A DNA stretch of 64,000 nt. Source: Kiritimatiellales bacterium (GTDB lineage: Bacteria > Verrucomicrobiota > Kiritimatiellia > Kiritimatiellales > Tichowtungiaceae). The position numbers and the translations under genes were made by a program. The notes beneath the pieces are model-generated. The model saw nothing but the letters and a program-made list of their open reading frames with translations. It was not told where the DNA came from and did not search any database. The stretch spans positions 62,001-126,000 of the forward strand of contig JBBADV010000003.1 in NCBI GenBank assembly GCA_041656295.1. The letters are read 5' to 3'. Positions 46,149-54,945 of this stretch are shown in pieces (the stretch's first letter is position 1; every line of letters begins with the position of its first letter).

Positions 46149-47965
46149 CTGCGGGAACTTATATTAAACAGTGGATGCTGCTGACAGTCTGCTTGTTATC
46201 GTTTTCTACGGTATCGGCGGAAGTCCGCACCATTGTTATCAATCCGGCGGAAGGCGATATGGTACCGGCTCTCGCGGCGGCATTGAAACAGGCCGGCGGA
46301 TCGGCGGTGAAACTGGTGTTTTCTCCGGGGCGGTATTATTTCTACCCGGATCACGCCAAAGGCGAATACTGCCGTATCACCAATCATGGCAACGGATACA
46401 AACAGATCGCCATTCCGCTGACCGGAATGCAGGATGTTGAGATGGAAGGAAACGGCGCGGAATTTATTTTTCACGGGCAGATCATCCCGTTTCTAATTGA
46501 GTCCTGCTCGCGCGTGACTGTGCGCGATCTTTCCATCGACTGGGATATTCCGTTTGTGCTGCAGGCGGCAGTGACGGCCGTAAATGAAAAAGAGGGCTGG
46601 TATGACGCTGTTTTAGAAACAGACGGATTTTCCTGGGAGATTTGCGACAGCCGGCTTTCTTTTCCGAAAATCGACGGTTTCAGTTTTCATATTCCGGGAT
46701 GCAGTATCGCGTTCGATCCGGAAAAACGTCAGCCGCTTTACGGCAGCAGTCTCTACGACTTTCAAAGCCGGCCTTACCGCACCGATAAACAACCGGACGG
46801 CACGGTGCGTTTTTATGACCGCCCGCGGGCTTTTCCGCCGGTTGGATCGGTGGTTGTTTCCAAAGGCGGGAAAGGTGAAGAACGCTACGGTCCGGCATTT
46901 CATGTGAAATCTTCACAGGATGTCGTGTTTGAAAATGTAACGGTTCACTATGCGCCGGGCATGGGTTTTCTTTGCGAGCGGACCGAAAATGTCCGGCTAT
47001 CCGGGTGCAGTGTGTTTGTAAAAGAAGGTTCGTCACGTCTTGTTTCCACCGCGGCGGATGCAACGCATTTCTGCAACTGCCGCGGTGAGGTGCTGCTTGA
47101 AAACTGCCGGTTTGAAAGCATGCTGGATGACGCCACGAATGTACATGGAACCTATGTGACGGTGGATGCGGTGCTGGACGAATACACGCTGCGCACCAGG
47201 CTGATGCATTTTGAGCAGACCGGTTTTGAATTCGCCGCGCCCGGCGATGAAATCTGGATGATTATCCGGCCGCTGATGGATCACGCGGCGGAAAATACAG
47301 TGGTTGGCGTAAACGTGCTGAACGATGTATTCACGGAATTAACCTTCAAAGAAAAACTTCCGGCTGGGTTGTCCGCCGGTGATGTGCTGGAAAATAAAAC
47401 GTGGAATCCGGATTTCACCATGCGCGGCTGTACAGTGCAGAAAAACCGTGCGCGCGGCATTCTGCTGAAAACGCCGGGAAAAATTATTATCGAGGAGAAT
47501 ACTTTGTCCACCATGATGAGCGCGGTGCTGTTTCGCGGCGATCCGTCGTTATGGTACGAATCCGGCGCGGTGAATGATGCACTGATCCGGCGCAACCGGT
47601 TTATGGATTGCGTGTATGGCGGCGGCGACCACGCGGTGCTGATGATCAGTCCGCGTCTGGGCCGCGAATTTTCAGCCACAACACTGTATGACCGCGGCAT
47701 TCATTTCGAGGACAACATGATTGAAACCTTCGATAACCGCATTGTGGTGGCTGAACATGCCGACCGCTTAACGGTTTCCGGCAATCAAATCATCCAAACC
47801 AAAACCGAAACGCCGTTTCATCCGGATGCTTACTTGATTGATCTGAAACATTGTGGAAATGCCGTGATTAAGAACAACCGTTATCAGGGCGAACACACCC
47901 GGACGGTTTTTACGGATGAACCGTCAAAAACAGGATTGGCGGTTTCCGGTAATGAAGGGTTCTGA
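46145..47965 (+). CDS. GH110-like alpha-1,3-galactosidase candidate
   Basis: 606 residues with signal peptide (LLTVCLLSFSTVSA). Its ATG overlaps the previous stop (ATGA), implying coupled translation. It is the best GH110 match of the four beta-helix proteins: IDWDIPFVLQAAV, then CRFESMLDDATNVHGTYV with Asp328-Asp329, then FEFAAPGDEIWMIIRP. GH110 enzymes are inverting alpha-1,3-galactosidases, some acting on blood-group and algal galactans. With the GH43_24-like enzyme and the sulfatases this suggests step-wise removal of galactose from a sulfated galactan. Confidence 0.75.
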   Translation: MTAGTYIKQWMLLTVCLLSFSTVSAEVRTIVINPAEGDMVPALAAALKQAGGSAVKLVFSPGRYYFYPDHAKGEYCRITNHGNGYKQIAIPLTGMQDVEMEGNGAEFIFHGQIIPFLIESCSRVTVRDLSIDWDIPFVLQAAVTAVNEKEGWYDAVLETDGFSWEICDSRLSFPKIDGFSFHIPGCSIAFDPEKRQPLYGSSLYDFQSRPYRTDKQPDGTVRFYDRPRAFPPVGSVVVSKGGKGEERYGPAFHVKSSQDVVFENVTVHYAPGMGFLCERTENVRLSGCSVFVKEGSSRLVSTAADATHFCNCRGEVLLENCRFESMLDDATNVHGTYVTVDAVLDEYTLRTRLMHFEQTGFEFAAPGDEIWMIIRPLMDHAAENTVVGVNVLNDVFTELTFKEKLPAGLSAGDVLENKTWNPDFTMRGCTVQKNRARGILLKTPGKIIIEENTLSTMMSAVLFRGDPSLWYESGAVNDALIRRNRFMDCVYGGGDHAVLMISPRLGREFSATTLYDRGIHFEDNMIETFDNRIVVAEHADRLTVSGNQIIQTKTETPFHPDAYLIDLKHCGNAVIKNNRYQGEHTRTVFTDEPSKTGLAVSGNEGF

Positions 47966-47994
47966 AAGGAACCGAAAAATAGAAAGGAGACAAT

Positions 47995-48627
47995 ATGAAT
48001 ATCAGAAAAAGAGCCGTAAGGCTGATTGCAGGGTTGGTTTTGATTGCGCTGGGTGCACAGTCTGCAGAATCGATCAGCGTTAATTTTTTCCGGCAGTCAC
48101 ATCCCGGGGACAGAATCGACACGGATTTTAAAAGTGTTGCCCCTGCTGCAACGTGGGAAAATGTGGCGTATGTGCGGGACGAAAAGATATCTGTTTCCAA
48201 TATCGGACGCACGGGATTGAGCATCAACTCAACGCCGATTGCCGGAGCAATTAATGAAGCACCCTGGAAGCGCTGGCCGAACAGTTCCGGACCGGGAGTC
48301 GGAAAAGATGTTCCGTCCGCAACACTGACGCTGAGCAAAATTCCGTATGCCAAATATTACATCGTTGTTTATTTGAGCGGGTGGGGTAAGTCGAAAGGAT
48401 CCATCAGTGACGGGACAACGACCTATTATTATGATTTCGAAAAAATCCAAAAGCCCTCACTGGTGCTGTCCACGGATACCAGTTCGAGAGGCGGCCTTGA
48501 CGGCGGTTCGTATGTTGTATTCGGCAGTGCTGAAAACCCGCTAATATCAAATTCATTAGCGCTCACATTAACGCGTATTAAAGACGCCAGCGGAGTCGGC
48601 GGATTTCAGATTGTAAAAGTGGATTGA
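47995..48627 (+). CDS. Secreted F2-module protein
   Basis: 210 residues with signal peptide (IALGAQSAES). The rest is one F2 module: ISVNFFRQ at the start, TWENVAY, GLSINSTPI, TLTLSKIPYAKYYIVVYLSG, SISDGTTTYYYDF, GSYVVFGSAENPL, LTLTRI, and GGFQIVKV at the end. No anchor. ISVNF...GGFQIV proteins of this type occur widely in Planctomycetes and Verrucomicrobia without known function. Closest relative here is 50446, in an equivalent position. Probably co-transcribed with the beta-helix gene 29 bases upstream. Confidence 0.8.
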   Translation: MNIRKRAVRLIAGLVLIALGAQSAESISVNFFRQSHPGDRIDTDFKSVAPAATWENVAYVRDEKISVSNIGRTGLSINSTPIAGAINEAPWKRWPNSSGPGVGKDVPSATLTLSKIPYAKYYIVVYLSGWGKSKGSISDGTTTYYYDFEKIQKPSLVLSTDTSSRGGLDGGSYVVFGSAENPLISNSLALTLTRIKDASGVGGFQIVKVD

Positions 48628-48638
48628 TTAAAAATTTT

Positions 48639-48717
48639 GCGGATAAAACAAATGATAAAAAAAGAAAGGATGATTTATCCGCATGAATAAACAGCCCTGA
48701 AAGGGAGTAGGGGTTGC
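48639..48717 (+). ncRNA. Structured 5' leader, copy A
   Basis: Two hairpins precede the F2/PEP-CTERM-like gene at 48747. The first pairs GCGGATAAA (48639-48647) with TTTATCCGC (48674-48682). The second pairs ACAGCCC (48691-48697) with GGGTTG (48711-48716) around the loop TGAAAGGGAGTAG. Copy B at 51089 has the same loop with compensating stem changes. Confidence 0.55.
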
Positions 48718-48746
48718 GAATAGATACAAACAGAAAGGAGTATACC

Positions 48747-49445
48747 ATGAGGAGCAAAGCAAAAATCATAGCGCTTATTATAACGTTTATTTTAACAGCA
48801 GTGAGTGTACAGGCGGATGTCATCAGCGTTAATTTCCGGCGCGAAGGAAAAGATGCTGTAACGGGTGAATTCGGCGTGGTTCCCAGTACGAACTGGGTGA
48901 ACGTTGTTATAGATACAGTCAACGGCACCTCTGTAGCTAATGTGCTGGGAACGGGTTTGAATGTTACCGAAACAAGCACTACTCCGGGTGTTGTAGCGGT
49001 AGGAGATGAAGCTGCCTGGGTAGGATGGGCAAATCGGGCTGGAGTTGGACGTAACGGTGCCGCGCTTGTGTCGTTTGAGCTGACGAACATTCCGTATGAC
49101 AACTATTATGTGATTGTTTATTTTTCCGGATGGAATGCGGGGGTAGGTGCAGTTGATGACGGAACAACGACCTATTATTATAAGTTTGACGGCCTTGCAA
49201 AACCTTCATTGGTGCAGGCCACCAGCACAGACAGCGCCAGTCCGAGTGTCGCTTCGTATGCCGTGTTCGGCAGCGCTGCAAATCCGTTGACGGCGGATTC
49301 AATGACTCTGACGCTGACCCGTATTGCTTCGATGTCGGGAATCGGCGGGTTTCAAATTGTGCAGGTGCCTGAATCAAAAACGATCGGCTTGTTTTTAATC
49401 ACGTCTGCCGGATCGTTAATTTTCAGAAAATTAAAATCCATATAA
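48747..49445 (+). CDS. Secreted F2-module protein with PEP-CTERM-like tail
   Basis: 232 residues. The ATG at 48747 has AAAGGAG and good spacing. Signal peptide to VSVQAD. One F2 module: VISVNFRREG, NWVNVVIDT, LTNIPYDNYYVIVYFSGWN, VDDGTTTYYYKF, SYAVFGSAANPLTADSMTL, IGGFQIVQV. The tail VPESKTIGLFLITSAG with a basic end FRKLKSI is a PEP-CTERM-like sorting signal with PES in place of PEP. Likely anchored or sorted at the surface. It follows the structured leader at 48639. Confidence 0.8.
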   Translation: MRSKAKIIALIITFILTAVSVQADVISVNFRREGKDAVTGEFGVVPSTNWVNVVIDTVNGTSVANVLGTGLNVTETSTTPGVVAVGDEAAWVGWANRAGVGRNGAALVSFELTNIPYDNYYVIVYFSGWNAGVGAVDDGTTTYYYKFDGLAKPSLVQATSTDSASPSVASYAVFGSAANPLTADSMTLTLTRIASMSGIGGFQIVQVPESKTIGLFLITSAGSLIFRKLKSI

Positions 49446-49457
49446 GTAAAAATATAT

Positions 49458-49504
49458 TTTTCAAAACATCCGTAACCATTTTGCCGTTACGGATGTTTTG
49501 AAAA
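49458..49504 (+). terminator. Long perfect hairpin terminator
   Basis: TTTTCAAAACATCCGTAAC (49458-49476) pairs with its exact complement at 49486-49504 around a nine-base loop. The T-rich arm after GTTACGGATG would serve as the release tract in both directions. It separates the F2 gene from the phosphoesterase. Confidence 0.8.
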
Positions 49505-49517
49505 TTGTGAAACGCCA

Positions 49518-50411
49518 ATGGATAAGATCAGCAGAAACTGTGAAACGCCGGATATGATCACCCGCCGGCATTGTCTGGGCCGCTTAGGGACGGCGGCGGC
49601 ATGTGCTGCAATGGCGCCGGCGGCATTTTCTCAGGCTGTGACGATTGCCGGGATTAAAAAACTGCTATTCTCTTTCGGACTGTTGACCGATGTTCACGTT
49701 GCGGATAAAGATACGAACGGTAAGCGGAATTTTCGCGCGGCATCTGAAAGTCTGAAACGGTGTGTCGATGACCTGAACCGGCAGAATTTGGCATTCACCA
49801 TTGAACTGGGTGATTTTATCGATGGCGGCAATTCCCGAGCCTCTGCCGATTTAGAGCATGCGTTGAGTATTTACGGTGGACTGACCATGCCGGCATATCA
49901 TGCTCTCGGAAATCACGGGGTAATTCTTCTGAGAAAATACATGGACAAAGACCCGCGTTTGAACGGGGTTTATTATTATGACTTTACATCACCCGCTGCC
50001 GCCGGCTGGCGTTTCATCGTGCTTGACGGAAACGACGCCGGATACGGAATCGTCAGCAATTCTCAGCTTGAATGGCTGGATGAAAAATTGACTCAGGCAA
50101 AGGCGGCAAATGAAAAAGTCATCATGTTCTGCCACTATGCATTATTAAAAGAAGCCGCACCACGTTATCTGATGGCGGAACCGGAACCGGTTTTGAATCT
50201 GATTAACAACGCCGGTTGTGTGGCCGCATATTTTGCCGGGCACCATCACGGCGGGGGATATACATGTCAGGACGGAATTTACCACGTCACTGTAAAAGGC
50301 ATGGTCGAACATCCGGAAGAAAATGCCTATGCGGTGGTTGAAGTTTATTCCGACCGGATTAAAGAAATCGGGCACGGACAGGAACCTTCGCGTGAAATGC
50401 GTTTTACTTAA
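49518..50411 (+). CDS. Tat-exported metallophosphoesterase
   Basis: 297 residues from the ATG at 49518. The twin-arginine motif RRHCLGRLG lies about 15 residues in, so the ATG at 49554 may be the real start; neither has a good ribosome binding site. Core motifs: TDVH (Asp58, His60), ELGDFIDGG, GNHG, FCHYALL and FAGHHHGG. This is a calcineurin-like phosphatase, possibly nearer to ADPRibase-Mn-type proteins. The phosphoester cleaved is unknown. It lies between the two F2 gene pairs and is separated from the first by a strong terminator. Confidence 0.8.
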   Translation: MDKISRNCETPDMITRRHCLGRLGTAAACAAMAPAAFSQAVTIAGIKKLLFSFGLLTDVHVADKDTNGKRNFRAASESLKRCVDDLNRQNLAFTIELGDFIDGGNSRASADLEHALSIYGGLTMPAYHALGNHGVILLRKYMDKDPRLNGVYYYDFTSPAAAGWRFIVLDGNDAGYGIVSNSQLEWLDEKLTQAKAANEKVIMFCHYALLKEAAPRYLMAEPEPVLNLINNAGCVAAYFAGHHHGGGYTCQDGIYHVTVKGMVEHPEENAYAVVEVYSDRIKEIGHGQEPSREMRFT

Positions 50412-50445
50412 TTTTGCAGTATTGGGAAGCAGAAAGGAACGTCGT

Positions 50446-51075
50446 ATGAGTATCAGAAGAAAAATCACAGGATTGGTTGCCGGAATAATTTTGATTGCGC
50501 TGGGTGCGCAGTCCGCCGAGTCGATCAATGTAAATTTTTTCCGGCAGACACATCTGGGAGACCGGATTGGCACGGATTTTAAAAGTGTTGTGCCGGCGTC
50601 TTCATGGGAAAACGTTGCGTATCTGCCAAGAGAAAAAATCTCCGCAAACGCCGGGAAAACAGGATTAAATATCAGTTCAACGCCGATAACCGGGGCGGTT
50701 AATGAAGTTCCCTGGAAACGGTGGGCAAACTGCTCCGGCCCGGGCGTTGGAAAAGATGTTCCGACGGCAACGCTGACGCTGAGCAAAATTCCGTATGCCA
50801 AATATTATATCGTTGTTTATTTGAGCGGATGGAATAAGGCGAAAGGATCCATCAGCGACGGAACAACGACGTACTATTACGATTTTGAGAAAATTGAAAA
50901 ACCGGCGCTGGTGCTGTCCACAGATACCAGCACAAGGGGCGGCATTGACGGCGGTTCGTATGTTGTATTCGGCAGTGCTGAAAACCCGTTAACGTCAAAT
51001 CCGTTAGCGCTCACACTAACACGTATTTCCAGTACAAGCGGAATCGGGGGATTCCAGATTGTTAAAATCAATTGA
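50446..51075 (+). CDS. Secreted F2-module protein, close paralogue of 47995
   Basis: 209 residues. ATG at 50446 with AAAGGAAC; the frame is open farther upstream, but that would overlap the phosphoesterase. Signal peptide IALGAQSAES identical to that of 47995. The mature part keeps the same F2 features (TLTLSKIPYAKYYIVVYLSG, SISDGTTTYYYDFEKI, GSYVVFGSAENPL, GGFQIVKI). Like 47995 it has no anchor and is followed by a structured leader and a PEP-CTERM F2 gene. The two pairs are a block duplication. Confidence 0.8.
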   Translation: MSIRRKITGLVAGIILIALGAQSAESINVNFFRQTHLGDRIGTDFKSVVPASSWENVAYLPREKISANAGKTGLNISSTPITGAVNEVPWKRWANCSGPGVGKDVPTATLTLSKIPYAKYYIVVYLSGWNKAKGSISDGTTTYYYDFEKIEKPALVLSTDTSTRGGIDGGSYVVFGSAENPLTSNPLALTLTRISSTSGIGGFQIVKIN

Positions 51076-51088
51076 TATAAAAAATTTT

Positions 51089-51150
51089 GCGGATGAACGA
51101 AAAGGATGTTTATTCGCGATAAAACAGCTCTGAAAGGGAGTAGGAGCTGT
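51089..51150 (+). ncRNA. Structured 5' leader, copy B
   Basis: GCGGATGAAC (51089-51098) pairs with GTTTATTCGC (51108-51117) including G-U pairs. ACAGCTC (51124-51130) pairs perfectly with GAGCTGT (51144-51150) around the loop TGAAAGGGAGTAG at 51131-51143, the same loop as in copy A. Base changes against copy A keep pairing in both stems. Confidence 0.55.
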
Positions 51151-51180
51151 CAGGAAACAGAGCAGAGAGAGGAGTATACA

Positions 51181-51894
51181 ATGAGGAATAAAGAAAAAAT
51201 CATAGTATTAGTTGCAGCGCTCATGCTGGCTGCATTGAGCACACCGGCGGATGTCATCAGCGTTAATTTTTTCAGAACCGGTAATATAAACAGGGACGGC
51301 GTTGCTGCTGATTTTTCCGGCGTTGTGCCCGGAACGTGGACGAATATCGTGATTGCAACCAACGGTTTTGCGATAACCGATTTGGGTGGAACAGGGCTTG
51401 ATATTTCTTCTTCGGCGGGAGTTACCGTTGCCGGAAATACGAATTGGGCGAACTGGGTGAATTGTGCAGGATTTGGACACAATACTGCCGGATCACAGGT
51501 AACGATGACATTAAGCGATATTCCCTATGATCAATATTATATTATTGTTTATCTGTGCGGGTGGAATGACAGAAGAGGCTCTTTGAGCGACGGTTCGACA
51601 ACATATTATTATACAATGCCGACAATTGACGGAAGTAATCCGCCTTATTTGAGTCAGGTGACAAATACAGACAGTAATTCGATAGCGTCGGCGGTCGGTA
51701 CGTATGTACTTTTCGGCAGTACCGAAAATCCGTTAACGGCGGACTCATTAACTATGACCGTATCAGCCATCCAGGCCAATGTTGGTATCGGCGGATTCCA
51801 GCTGGTGCAAGTTCCCGAGCCGGCGGCAGTGGGAACATTTGTGCTGGGCGGAGTGCTGGTTCTTTTGTTCCGTCGGCTGAAACAGCAGGGCTGA
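51181..51894 (+). CDS. Secreted F2-module protein with PEP-CTERM anchor
   Basis: 237 residues. ATG at 51181 after GAGAGGAG. Signal peptide to STPAD. F2 module: VISVNFFRTG, GVVPGTWTNIV, GTGLDISSSA, MTLSDIPYDQYYIIVYLCGW, LSDGSTTYYYTM, TYVLFGSTENPLTADSLTM, GIGGFQLVQV. The tail VPEPAAVGTFVLGGVLVLL plus FRRLKQQG is a classical PEP-CTERM signal. Closest relative is 56312, which lacks the full anchor. Confidence 0.85.
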   Translation: MRNKEKIIVLVAALMLAALSTPADVISVNFFRTGNINRDGVAADFSGVVPGTWTNIVIATNGFAITDLGGTGLDISSSAGVTVAGNTNWANWVNCAGFGHNTAGSQVTMTLSDIPYDQYYIIVYLCGWNDRRGSLSDGSTTYYYTMPTIDGSNPPYLSQVTNTDSNSIASAVGTYVLFGSTENPLTADSLTMTVSAIQANVGIGGFQLVQVPEPAAVGTFVLGGVLVLLFRRLKQQG

Positions 51895-51918
51895 ATTTAA
51901 TTCAGTGATCATTAATTT

Positions 51919-51945
51919 CCGGGCGGCAGGCCGTCTGCCGTCCGG
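51919..51945 (+). terminator. GC-rich hairpin after the F2 gene
   Basis: CCGGGCGGCAG (51919-51929) pairs with CTGCCGTCCGG (51935-51945) with one G-U pair and a five-base loop. No T run follows, so it is either a weak terminator or one arm of the GGACGGCAG-type repeats seen elsewhere. Confidence 0.45.
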
Positions 51946-51963
51946 AACGTTGCGAGAGAAACC

Positions 51964-54798
51964 ATGCAAAAAATTTTATTCGGTATGTTTTCGGCGGCAC
52001 TAGGCGTTTTGGTGTCGTTCCAAAGTGGAAAATCGCTGGCCTCTGAACCCTTGGCATATCCGGTGCCGGCGGTGGCGCAGGCGTTGCAGAAAAATTCGCG
52101 CGCGGTTGTGGCGGACGTTGTGCCGGGTACAGTCTGGATTGACGCCGAAGATTTTGCAGATTACGGCGGCTGGTATCACGATACGCAGTTTGTGCATTTG
52201 ATGGGTTCCGGTTATCTGCTTGCCGGCGGCACCGGCAAGCCGGGCGTCCCGGTGGCTGATGCTGTAACGAAAGTTCAAATCAACCGTACCGGAAATTATA
52301 CGTTATGGGTGCGGTCGAGAAACTGGGATCGGGAACACTCGCCGGGAATGTTCAAGATCAGCATTAACGGTAAAAAAAGCTCCGGTGTGTTTGGCGGTGG
52401 AAATTCTGACGCATGGGAATGGCAGAAAGGCGATTTGTTTGCGCTGAAAGAGGACGAAATTGAATTGCGCCTGATTGACCAGACCGGTTATTTCGGACGG
52501 TGCGACGCGCTGATTTTAACGCTGGATGAAAATTTTATTCCACCGGAGCAGGACGGCATGACGGCGGCGCGTGCGGTGTATGCCGGATTGGATTTAAAAC
52601 CGGCGGTGCATGACGGGTTTGATGTGATTGTGGTTGGCGGCGGCCCGGCCGGTGTGAGTGCCGCGATTGCGGCGGCGCGGCATGGTGTGAAAACCGCATT
52701 GATTCAAGACCGGCCGATGCTGGGCGGTAACAGCGGCGCCGAGTTCTCCGTTGGCATGAACGGTGCGATTCAAATGCACGGACATATGCGCGACGGCGGA
52801 ATTATTAATGAAGCGATTCTGCTGCAGGCGGATTCCGGCGCCGCAAATTATGCCGGCGTATATCACGAACTGGCGGACGCTGAACCGCTGTTGACGGTGT
52901 TTGTGAATATGCGCGTAGACGGCGTCGTGATGGAATCGGATTCAAAAATCCGCGGCGTAAAAGCGGTGCATTCGCTGGACGGGACGCGTGCGGAATTTTA
53001 CGGTGGAACATTCATTGACTGCACCGGCGATGGCTGGCTGGGTTATTATGCCGGCGCAACATTCCGGCTGGGGCGTGAAGCCGGAGATGAATTTAATGAA
53101 GCGCCGGCGCCGGTGGAATCCGACGACATTACGATGAGCGGCAGCCTGAATGCGGGTTCGCCGTTTATGGTGAATACCGGCGTTCCGGTTGAATTAAAAC
53201 GGGAGCCGTGGGCGGCTGTATTGCCGGACGGTTTTGCCCGTTCGATCAGCGGCCCTGCCGCGCGTCCCTGGTGGCTTGAATATCCGGGAACGGTTGACGA
53301 TCTCTGGCAGGGAGAGTATGCCCGCGATTATCTTTTCCGGATTGCTTACGGCTATGCGGATTTTCTTAAAAACCGGTGGAGTAAAAAAGACACCGCGAAA
53401 AATTTTGATGTGAATTATGTCGGCCCGTTTTTAGGGCGGCGCGAATCCCGGCGGCTGGAAGGCGATTATATTCTAACGCTGAACGATGTGATGGGCGCGC
53501 ACTGGTTTGAAGATTCCATTGCGCACTACGGCTGGAATCTGGATGTGCATCATCCGCTCGGTATTTTTTCGGTGAACAATCCGTATGAATGCAACTACAG
53601 AGTTCCGATGGGCGGCGGGATTCCGTTCCGCTGTCTCTATTCAAAAAATATCAGCAATCTGCTGATGGGCGGGCGGTGCATCAGCGTGACGCATTATGCA
53701 CTCGGCACGGTGCGGATTATGATGACGTGTGCGTCTACCGGTCAGGCCGCCGGCACGGCGGCGGCGATGTGCGCCGCGCGCGGAATCACTCCGCGGGATG
53801 TCGGGCGCGATCATATTCGCGAATTGCAACAGCGGTTGCTGCGTGATGATCAATATATTCCGGCGCTCAAGAATGAAGATCCGGCGGATCTGGCGCGCAA
53901 AGCGGTCTGCTCGGCATCGAGCGTGCAGGATGTGTGGAAAGTTACAGAGGAATATTTTTACCGCCCCGGAACAATTCAGGGCAGTGAAACAGTTGCGCTG
54001 AACGCCGGAACAGTGATGTGTCCGGTTGGGCGCCAGCAGAAAATCGGATCGCTGAATTTCTGGATCAGGAATACCGGCGGCACGGATTGCGAGGCCTATC
54101 TTAATATTGACACAACCGCAACGTTCCGTGATTTCGACAGCCGGACGAACATTGCAAAAATTCCGGTGTCGATTCCCGCCGGATTTTCCGGTGTGCTGCC
54201 GGTGGATGTGAATCTGCCGGTGAAGGGCGATTTCCTGATGCTGAGTTTTCTGGAAAAATCCGGCGGTATCAGCAAGGTGCTTTGGCAGCGAAGCATTTCC
54301 AATCCACCGCGCATGTGTGCGCTGCATAAATATTCCGACGTATGGTGCGTTGATGATAAATTTATTCCGGCATTTTACGCCGAACCGGCGCTTGAATGGG
54401 AGTATGATTTCGGCGCGGCGAATGTAATTAACGGCATCACGCGCTGCCTGAACAGCGGCACGGTGAATATGTGGTCGTCCGATCCGGCGCAGCCGCTGCC
54501 GCAGTGGATTGAATTAAAATGGGATGAACCGCAGACCATCAAAGAAGTGCAGTTGATTTTTGATACGAACCTTGACCGCTACAGATATAACGGTGGCGAA
54601 ATTCCTGAACGTGTCCGCAGTTATGATGTGCAGGCGGAAATTTCCGGCGAATGGAAAACCGTTGTTGCGATGGATGATAATATTCAGCGCCGGCGCGTGC
54701 ATCAGTTTGAACCGGTTTCAACACAGCGGCTGCGGGTGATGGTGAAAGAAACCGGCGGTGACCGGTCCGCGCGTATTTTTGAAATCCGGGCATATTAG
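51964..54798 (+). CDS. Secreted FAD-dependent oxidoreductase with two ligand-binding domains
   Basis: 944 residues with signal peptide. Residues of about 55-195 form a carbohydrate-binding-like beta-sandwich (VWIDAEDFADYGGW, NRTGNYTLWVRSRNWDRE). The FAD core starts with VIVVGGGPAGVSAAIAAARHG and DRPMLGGNSGAEF and ends near TGQAAGTAAAMCAARG (about 220-620). The last 150 residues look like an F5/8 type C (discoidin) domain (LPQWIELKWDEPQTIKEVQL, RRRVHQFEPVSTQRLRVMV). Export of a flavoprotein with binding domains at both ends points to oxidation of the polysaccharide or oligosaccharides outside the cytoplasm; how FAD is loaded is unclear. Confidence 0.75.
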   Translation: MQKILFGMFSAALGVLVSFQSGKSLASEPLAYPVPAVAQALQKNSRAVVADVVPGTVWIDAEDFADYGGWYHDTQFVHLMGSGYLLAGGTGKPGVPVADAVTKVQINRTGNYTLWVRSRNWDREHSPGMFKISINGKKSSGVFGGGNSDAWEWQKGDLFALKEDEIELRLIDQTGYFGRCDALILTLDENFIPPEQDGMTAARAVYAGLDLKPAVHDGFDVIVVGGGPAGVSAAIAAARHGVKTALIQDRPMLGGNSGAEFSVGMNGAIQMHGHMRDGGIINEAILLQADSGAANYAGVYHELADAEPLLTVFVNMRVDGVVMESDSKIRGVKAVHSLDGTRAEFYGGTFIDCTGDGWLGYYAGATFRLGREAGDEFNEAPAPVESDDITMSGSLNAGSPFMVNTGVPVELKREPWAAVLPDGFARSISGPAARPWWLEYPGTVDDLWQGEYARDYLFRIAYGYADFLKNRWSKKDTAKNFDVNYVGPFLGRRESRRLEGDYILTLNDVMGAHWFEDSIAHYGWNLDVHHPLGIFSVNNPYECNYRVPMGGGIPFRCLYSKNISNLLMGGRCISVTHYALGTVRIMMTCASTGQAAGTAAAMCAARGITPRDVGRDHIRELQQRLLRDDQYIPALKNEDPADLARKAVCSASSVQDVWKVTEEYFYRPGTIQGSETVALNAGTVMCPVGRQQKIGSLNFWIRNTGGTDCEAYLNIDTTATFRDFDSRTNIAKIPVSIPAGFSGVLPVDVNLPVKGDFLMLSFLEKSGGISKVLWQRSISNPPRMCALHKYSDVWCVDDKFIPAFYAEPALEWEYDFGAANVINGITRCLNSGTVNMWSSDPAQPLPQWIELKWDEPQTIKEVQLIFDTNLDRYRYNGGEIPERVRSYDVQAEISGEWKTVVAMDDNIQRRRVHQFEPVSTQRLRVMVKETGGDRSARIFEIRAY

Positions 54799-54822
54799 AA
54801 TAATTTCTATTTTGTTGTCCAC

Positions 54823-54899
54823 GGGTAGGGACGGCGCGCCATCGCCGTCCGCCGCACGGCGAAAAAATAACGGCGCTCGGCGGCGCGAGTACCCTACCG
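54823..54899. repeat. Intergenic palindromic repeat element, copy 2
   Basis: GGTAGGG at 54824-54830 and CCCTACC at 54892-54898 bound an element sharing GGGTAGGGACGGC with copy 1 at 8519. The inner part differs but again contains paired segments (GGCGATGG/CGCC type). No coding frame. Confidence 0.55.
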
Positions 54900-54945
54900 G
54901 TTTTGTGACGCAGTAGACAGAAAATTTTATGAAAGGAGAAAAATT

